Below, piece after piece: positions 59,881 through 64,000 of a stretch of 64,000 bases of DNA (the stretch's first letter is position 1; each line of letters starts with the position of its first letter). Source of the stretch: Streptomyces albicerus (GTDB taxonomy: Bacteria > Actinomycetota > Actinomycetes > Streptomycetales > Streptomycetaceae); contig NZ_VWMY01000038.1 of assembly GCF_008905045.1 (NCBI RefSeq), positions 1 through 64,000 on the forward strand. The letters are read 5' to 3'. Position numbers and translations under genes: made by a program. Under the pieces are notes generated by a model. That model was not told the DNA's origin. It was given only the letters and a program-made list of their open reading frames with translations, and did no database searches.

Positions 59881-60343
59881 GGTAACATCGAGAGGGTGCG
59901 CACGCGTTGATCGCGCAGGGGCGACTCTCGCGCATCCTCGAACCTGTGGTCAGTCCGCACCTGGTTGGCAAGGTCGCTGTCGTCGGCAAGGTCGCTGTCG
60001 TCCGGGTCGAACCCTCCGCGGGCTCGAGCGGCACTCGCGACTCATGCCGGACCGTCGCACGGAAGCCCTTCCCTCCCGTCGTGGCCGCAGCTGCTGCCGA
60101 TACGCAGGGCGCGTGCGTTCCCGGGTGGTGGGAAGTCGCGTTCGTTACTGGATGTCTGGCTTGTGGTGTTGCTGGATGGGTGAAGCGGGACGCGCTCTCG
60201 GGACCATCAAGGTGTCTGAAGCTGGGCACGCCCCGACCCGGCCGTGGCCGGTCTGGACAAGTTGGCACAACAAGATCTCTGACGGAGCTCCGGACTTCCC
60301 CGGCATCGGCCGTCTGGCCGGTGCCGGACGACTGGAGTCGCGG
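59881..60343. other. 463-bp spacer between vanH and the SDR gene
   Basis: G+C returns to normal for the genome here. An 18-bp tandem repeat lies at 59967-60002. Several frames are open by chance; one continues the vanH frame upstream. No gene is supported. Confidence 0.55.
59967..60002 (+). repeat. 18-bp perfect tandem repeat
   Basis: GGCAAGGTCGCTGTCGTC occurs twice without a gap (59967-59984 and 59985-60002). The period is a multiple of three. Confidence 0.85.
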
Positions 60344-61123
60344 TCAGCCGGCCCGGTAGCGGGAGGCGAGTTCGGGGCTCTGTCCGCCGAAGGCGGCGAG
60401 GTCGGCCTTGAAGACCGCGTCGAGGAGCCCGGCGTCCTCGACGCCGGGGGCGCAGACGACCTCGCCGAGTTGGAGGCCGCGCAGCCCGGCGGTGACGACG
60501 TCCTCGGCGCTCATGCGCGGCACGGCACTCAGGTCGAGGCCCTGACGTGTGTGGAACTCGGTGGCGACGACGCCGGGGCACAGCACCTGGATCTGGACGC
60601 CTGTGTCCTCCAGTTCAGCGCTGAGGGTCTGCGACATGGCCACGAGGTGGGCCAGCGAGCCGGCGTAGACGGCGCGGCGGGGCATGACGGACTTGTCGGC
60701 GGGGCCGCTGAAAGCGATCATCCCAGCCACGTTGATGATCTTTCCGTCGCCGCGTTCTTGCATCCCGGCGGCGGCGGCGCGGGTGAGCATGGTGGGGGCG
60801 ACCACCTTGACGTGGACGAGTTCGCGGGCCTTGTCGGCGGGCAGTTGGGCCAGCGGCATGTAGTGGGCGACGCCGGCGTTGTTGACGAGCATCGTCAGCG
60901 GCTCACTGGCGCAGATCTCGGCGACGGTGTCGATGCCGACGTCGGTGGACAGGTCGGTGGCGACGGTGCGGACCGTGACGTCGGGGCGGGCGGCGGCGAA
61001 CTCCTCGAGGCGGTCCTTGTTGCGGCCGACGACGATCAGGTCGTAGCCGTCCGCGGCGAAGCGCTCGGCGAATGCCTTGCCGATGCCGGAGGTGGCGCCG
61101 GTGACGAGGGCGAGCTTGCTCAT
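60344..61123 (-). CDS. Short-chain dehydrogenase/reductase with altered active site
   Basis: A 259-aa SDR. The cofactor motif TGATSGIGKAFAERF, the VNNAGVA loop and the NVAGMIAFS strand are normal. The active-site Tyr is present (RRAVYAGSLAHL), but the Lys of YxxxK is Leu, read as TAC GCC GGC TCG CTG. A classical SDR needs that Lys to bind NAD(P) and lower the Tyr pKa, so the enzyme may be inactive or use another residue. The start overlaps the upstream NTF2-like gene stop (ATGA), so they form one unit on the minus strand. Confidence 0.88.
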   Translation of the reverse strand: MSKLALVTGATSGIGKAFAERFAADGYDLIVVGRNKDRLEEFAAARPDVTVRTVATDLSTDVGIDTVAEICASEPLTMLVNNAGVAHYMPLAQLPADKARELVHVKVVAPTMLTRAAAAGMQERGDGKIINVAGMIAFSGPADKSVMPRRAVYAGSLAHLVAMSQTLSAELEDTGVQIQVLCPGVVATEFHTRQGLDLSAVPRMSAEDVVTAGLRGLQLGEVVCAPGVEDAGLLDAVFKADLAAFGGQSPELASRYRAG

Positions 61124-61742
61124 GAGTGCTGTTCCCTTCGGGGGTCGGCCGACGTGGCCGGAGTGGTGGGGCTCTGGTGGAGCCAGGTGTGTTCGGTGCG
61201 GTACTGCGCGGCGACGGCGTCGGGCTGGTCGTCACCGAGGTGGTGATCGCCGACGGTGTAGCCCTTGCGGTTCGGGTACCAGGCCAGGAACCGGTAGGAC
61301 GGCCGGTAGCCGGCCGGGTCGACGGCGAGCCGGGTGCCCGGCAGGACCGGGACGAGGGTGTCCTTCTCGTAGATCGAGGTGATCTGCGCGATGCGCCACA
61401 GTCCGTCGGTGCCGCCCTGGGCGCGGTACTGAGAGCGACAGGCGGAGGCCAGGTCCGCCTCCACCCCATCGATGTTGATGCGCCACTCGATGACCAGCGG
61501 CAGCTCGACCAGGGCCCGGTCACCGTCGATGCGGACGGCGGGCGGGCTGAGCCGGTGCACCGCGTGGTCGTCGCGCCCGGCCATGGCGCGGGTCTGGCGG
61601 ACGAAGTCGGCGCCGCTGCCGGTGAACCAGCTCATCTGGACGATCGAGTCGTCGGCGAAGCAAGTGGCCATCTCCTCGTACCAGCCGCGGTTCCGCTCTG
61701 GCGTTCGCGCAGCACCAGCTGTGTCACGTCCTCAGCGGACAT
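61120..61742 (-). pseudogene. NTF2/SnoaL-like protein gene with a single-base frameshift
   Basis: The start ATG at 61742 opens MSAEDVTQLVLRERQS. The frame is then lost near 61695, and the family-like sequence continues one frame over as NRGWYEEMATCFADDSIVQ to the stop at 61120. Restoring one base in CAGAGCGGAACC would give one ~206-aa protein. The intact part (FADDSIVQMSWFTGSG, DGDRALVELPLVIEWR) is a SnoaL/NTF2-type fold as found in small isomerases, dehydratases and unassigned proteins. It is coupled to the SDR by ATGA. It is either a decayed gene or a sequencing deletion; an internal ATG at 61671 could make a shortened protein. Confidence 0.75.
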
Positions 61743-61776
61743 GGGGCTTCCTCGGGAGAGGGGAACGAGTCGTCGT

Positions 61777-62621
61777 TCATGCGTTGAGGCGGTGCAGCAA
61801 CTGGGCGAGCCCGCGGGCGCCGGCCAGGCCACGGCCGGTGACGGCGGTGGAGTCGATTCCGGCCTCGCGCATGGCCTCGTCGAACAGCTCCATGTCCAGT
61901 GCTTCCACGGCGGAGAGAGGGTCCACGTTGTCGGGCCGCACCATGGTGTTCAGCAGGGACAACGCCGCGCCGGCGGCACCGCCCAGCTTGAGACCTCCGC
62001 CAGCCGGTCGGCGTCCAGCTTCAGCTCGGCGGCCAGTTCGACGATCTCCCCGATCGCGGCCTGGTTCATCATCAGCAGCGCGTTGTTGAACAGCTTCGCC
62101 GTCTGCCCCGTGCCGGCCCCGCCCAGATGCACCACGTGGCGGGAGAAGGACCGGAACACGAGCGTGCAGCGCTCGGCCGCCGACAGCGGACCGCCGACCA
62201 TGGTGGTCAGCCGGTGCTCCTCGGCGGCTGGACGGCCGCCGCTGACCGGTGCGTCCAGCACCTCGACATCGCGCTTCGCGCACAGCTGGGCCAGTCGGAC
62301 AGCGTTGCCAGGCAGCCCCGTGCCGTGGTTGGCGACGCCTGTGCCGGGACGCAGATCCTGAAGGATCTGGTCGACCAGCTGCAGGACGTCGGCGTCGGTG
62401 CGCACGCACAGGCAGACGATGTCGCAGGCGGCAGCCAGCTCCCCGGCCGTGTCGTGCCGCTGGTGGGGGACCTTGCCCAGGCCGTCCAGGGATGCGGGGC
62501 GCCGGGCCCAGGCGTGCAGGGGGACTCCTGCTTCGGCGATCGCCGTGGCCATGGGCAGGCCCTGGTCACCCAGTCCGATGAACCCCACGACGGGTCGTGC
62601 AGGAGTTCGCGTTGGTGTCAT
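61777..62621 (-). pseudogene. 6-phosphogluconate/3-hydroxyisobutyrate dehydrogenase-like gene with a frameshift
   Basis: The ATG at 62621 starts MTPTRTPARPVVGFIGLGDQGLP, the NAD(P)-binding motif of beta-hydroxyacid dehydrogenases. Further family marks are DAPVSGGRPAA and the catalytic Lys region GTGQTAKLFNN. After KLDADRLAEV, near 61998, the frame shifts; the remaining C-terminus reads in another frame as LKLGGAAGAALSLLN to the stop at 61777. The junction GAGGTCTCAAG would be in frame with one more C. The complete protein would be about 281 aa. It lies upstream of the NTF2-like gene and divergent from the XRE regulator. Confidence 0.8.
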
Positions 62622-62724
62622 GCTTCCACGGTCAGCGGGAAATGCCTGGTCAGGTAGTAGACCCGTTTTCCTGGGAATGGCGGTACCAGGACAGGCAAAC
62701 GCCTCTCTTGCCACAATCAAGGGC

Positions 62725-63555
62725 ATGGCGACCACAGAACTCGGCGCAGCCTTGCGTCACTGGCGGGACCGGGTCTCGCCCCAGGCCGTCGGCTTGCCCG
62801 CGGGCGGACGCAGGCGCGCCGCCGGTCTGCGCCGTGAGGAACTGTCCCAGCTGGCCGGTATCTCCGCCGACTACATCATCCGGCTGGAACAGGGACGAGC
62901 CGCCAGCCCTTCACCCCAGGTCGTCGGGGCCCTGGCCCGCGCTCTGCGACTCACCCAGGACGAGCGAGCCCACCTCTTTCGTCTGGCCGGCCTCGTCCCG
63001 CCCGGCCCCGGCACGGTCCCGCGGCACATCACCCCTGGCGTCCACCGCATGCTGGACCGCCTGACCGGTACACCCGTCGCCGTCTTCGACGCCGCCTGGA
63101 CCCAGCTGCTCGCCAACCCCCTCTACACGGCACTCATGGGTGAATGGCACGGCGCTGACCTCAACGCGGTCTGGCGCAACTTCGTCAACCCCCGAAGCCG
63201 CGTGCGCCACACCCCCGAATCCATGGGCGCCCTGCAGGTGGCGCACGTTGCCGACCTGCGCCGCACCGCCGGCCGCTACCCCGACGACCCGAACCTCAAG
63301 TCCCTCATCGCCGAACTACGCTGCCGCAGCGCCGAGTTCGACACCCTTTGGGAGTCAGGCGCCGTCGGCGAGCACCAGGCCGCCCGCAAGACCATCGACC
63401 ATCCCCAGGTCGGCGCACTGACCCTGGACTGCGACGTGCTCAGCGTCGCCGGCAGCGATCTTCGCATCATGGTCTACACCGCCCAGCCCGGCACCGAGGA
63501 CGCCAACCGCCTGGCGCTCCTGAATGTCGTAGGGACGCAGTCCCTCGTCCGGTAA
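62725..63555 (+). CDS. XRE-family regulator with MmyB-like ligand-binding domain
   Basis: A 276-aa regulator. The XRE helix-turn-helix is at residues about 30-90 (RRAAGLRREELSQLAGISADYIIRLEQGR, then SPQVVGALARALRLTQDERAHLF). The C-terminal MmyB-type domain (GVHRMLDRLTGTPVAVFDAAWTQLLANPLYTALMGEW) is known to bind hydrophobic ligands in related proteins. Such regulators are often divergent from a reductase gene they control, as here. The start ATG 62725 follows AAGGG. It is intact although the reductase and NTF2-like genes across the 103-bp control region are frameshifted. Confidence 0.9.
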   Translation: MATTELGAALRHWRDRVSPQAVGLPAGGRRRAAGLRREELSQLAGISADYIIRLEQGRAASPSPQVVGALARALRLTQDERAHLFRLAGLVPPGPGTVPRHITPGVHRMLDRLTGTPVAVFDAAWTQLLANPLYTALMGEWHGADLNAVWRNFVNPRSRVRHTPESMGALQVAHVADLRRTAGRYPDDPNLKSLIAELRCRSAEFDTLWESGAVGEHQAARKTIDHPQVGALTLDCDVLSVAGSDLRIMVYTAQPGTEDANRLALLNVVGTQSLVR

Positions 63556-63658
63556 CCGCCCCGGGAGCCCTCCGCGCATCGGCCGGGCCTTGAAGGCAGG
63601 CCGAGCGCCTGGCGATGCGGAATCTGAAGGCCCGATTGAACCGAAACCGTGTCCGCAT

Positions 63659-64000
63659 GCCATCCTTCCTGATCTCCATGCCCGCCCGCCGACGCGCCCG
63701 CATGCCGGGCGGTCTCCTGGACGACGCCACCGCGCTCGTCTCCCTCGCCGAGGTCCTCGACGCCATCCCGGACCCGCGAAGGTGCCGGGGCCGCCGGCTG
63801 GGCCGGGATCACACGCTTCGCCGCCGGCTTCGACCCCGCCACACGGGCCCGGATCGGCCTGGTCCGCGGCATCCCCCGCGCCACCACCGTCGCCCGACTG
63901 CTCCGACGCCTCGACGGCGACGCCCTGGGCGCCTGGTTCCAACTCCAGCACGCCGACTCGCTCACCGCCCCCGAGCCGGAGCAAGGCCTGGCCAAGCGGG
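63659..64000 (+). pseudogene. Broken ISAs1-family transposase, truncated by the window end
   Basis: The start region reads VSLAEVLDAIPDPRRCRGRR, the N-terminal signature of ISAs1/H-repeat DDE transposases. The next expected hydrophobic segment is missing, and the family-like sequence resumes in another frame as AAGWAGITRFAAGFDP and GIPRATTVARLLRRLDGDAL. This indicates an internal deletion with frameshift near 63775-63785. The catalytic core is beyond the window. A mobile-element remnant at this edge fits the disturbed state of the preceding genes. Confidence 0.75.

Noticed and set aside
59858..61246. Plus-strand frame opposite the SDR gene
   Set aside because: It is antisense to a well-supported SDR and is repetitive Gly/Asp-rich without motifs.
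1..64000. CRISPR arrays, tRNA or rRNA genes
   Set aside because: The short tandem repeats have two to four units without regular spacers; no tRNA cloverleaf or rRNA signature was seen.

Overview
The window is high-G+C actinobacterial chromosome, almost certainly Streptomyces. Third codon positions are strongly G/C-biased, GTG starts are common, and the families are typical of the genus: modular type I PKS, ECF-SnoaL sigma factor, DUF6493, DasR-box chitin genes, LCP protein, YihY/BrkB. No rRNA, tRNA or CRISPR array was recognised.

Region 1 (1-24049) is part of a modular polyketide cluster cut by the left window edge. It holds the 3' end of one PKS gene, then a terminating bimodular PKS with a thioesterase, a cytochrome P450, a DUF2867-like protein, a KSQ loading-plus-first-module PKS, and an acyl-CoA dehydrogenase. 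Gene order is not collinear: the loading module lies downstream of the terminating modules. The predicted starter is propionate (KSQ with a methylmalonyl-type AT), first extended with malonate to a 2-enoyl unit. Both terminal modules carry ketoreductases without the catalytic Tyr and dehydratases without the catalytic Asp. The chain should therefore leave as a 3,5-diketo thioester, which suggests a pyrone-type ending. The end product was not identified.

Region 2 (24.1-41.4 kb) is ordinary accessory chromosome. It has an ECF-SnoaL sigma operon, a secreted metalloprotease-like protein, a YihY/BrkB membrane protein, a GntR/FadR regulator divergent from an aminotransferase-sugar ABC operon with two palindromic operators between them, a chitin module (LPMO plus GH19 chitinase) behind a DasR-type site, an EF-G paralogue, and a large DUF6493 protein.

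Region 3 (41.6-48.8 kb) is cell-envelope and stress related: a membrane glycosyltransferase fused to a degenerate NodB domain, an LCP protein, an N5-(carboxyethyl)ornithine synthase-like enzyme, a small Cys-rich protein, and a cold-shock protein beside a fatty acid desaturase.

Region 4 (48.8-59.8 kb) is a run of export and resistance genes. A two-component system is divergent from a MacB/FtsX-type ABC transporter. A TetR regulator is divergent from a DHA2 MFS exporter, with twin palindromes between them. A compact vanHAX set (D-lactate dehydrogenase, D-Ala-D-Lac ligase, D,D-dipeptidase) follows; it is visibly lower in G+C (about 57% in sampled 60-base lines) and has no vanRS, vanJ or vanK next to it.

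Region 5 (60.3-64.0 kb) looks partly decayed. An SDR lacks the catalytic Lys, and an NTF2/SnoaL-like gene and a 6PGDH-like reductase gene each carry a single-base frameshift. An intact XRE/MmyB-type regulator is divergent from them, and a broken ISAs1-like transposase runs off the right edge. With the low-G+C vanHAX block this looks like a recently acquired or rearranged segment.
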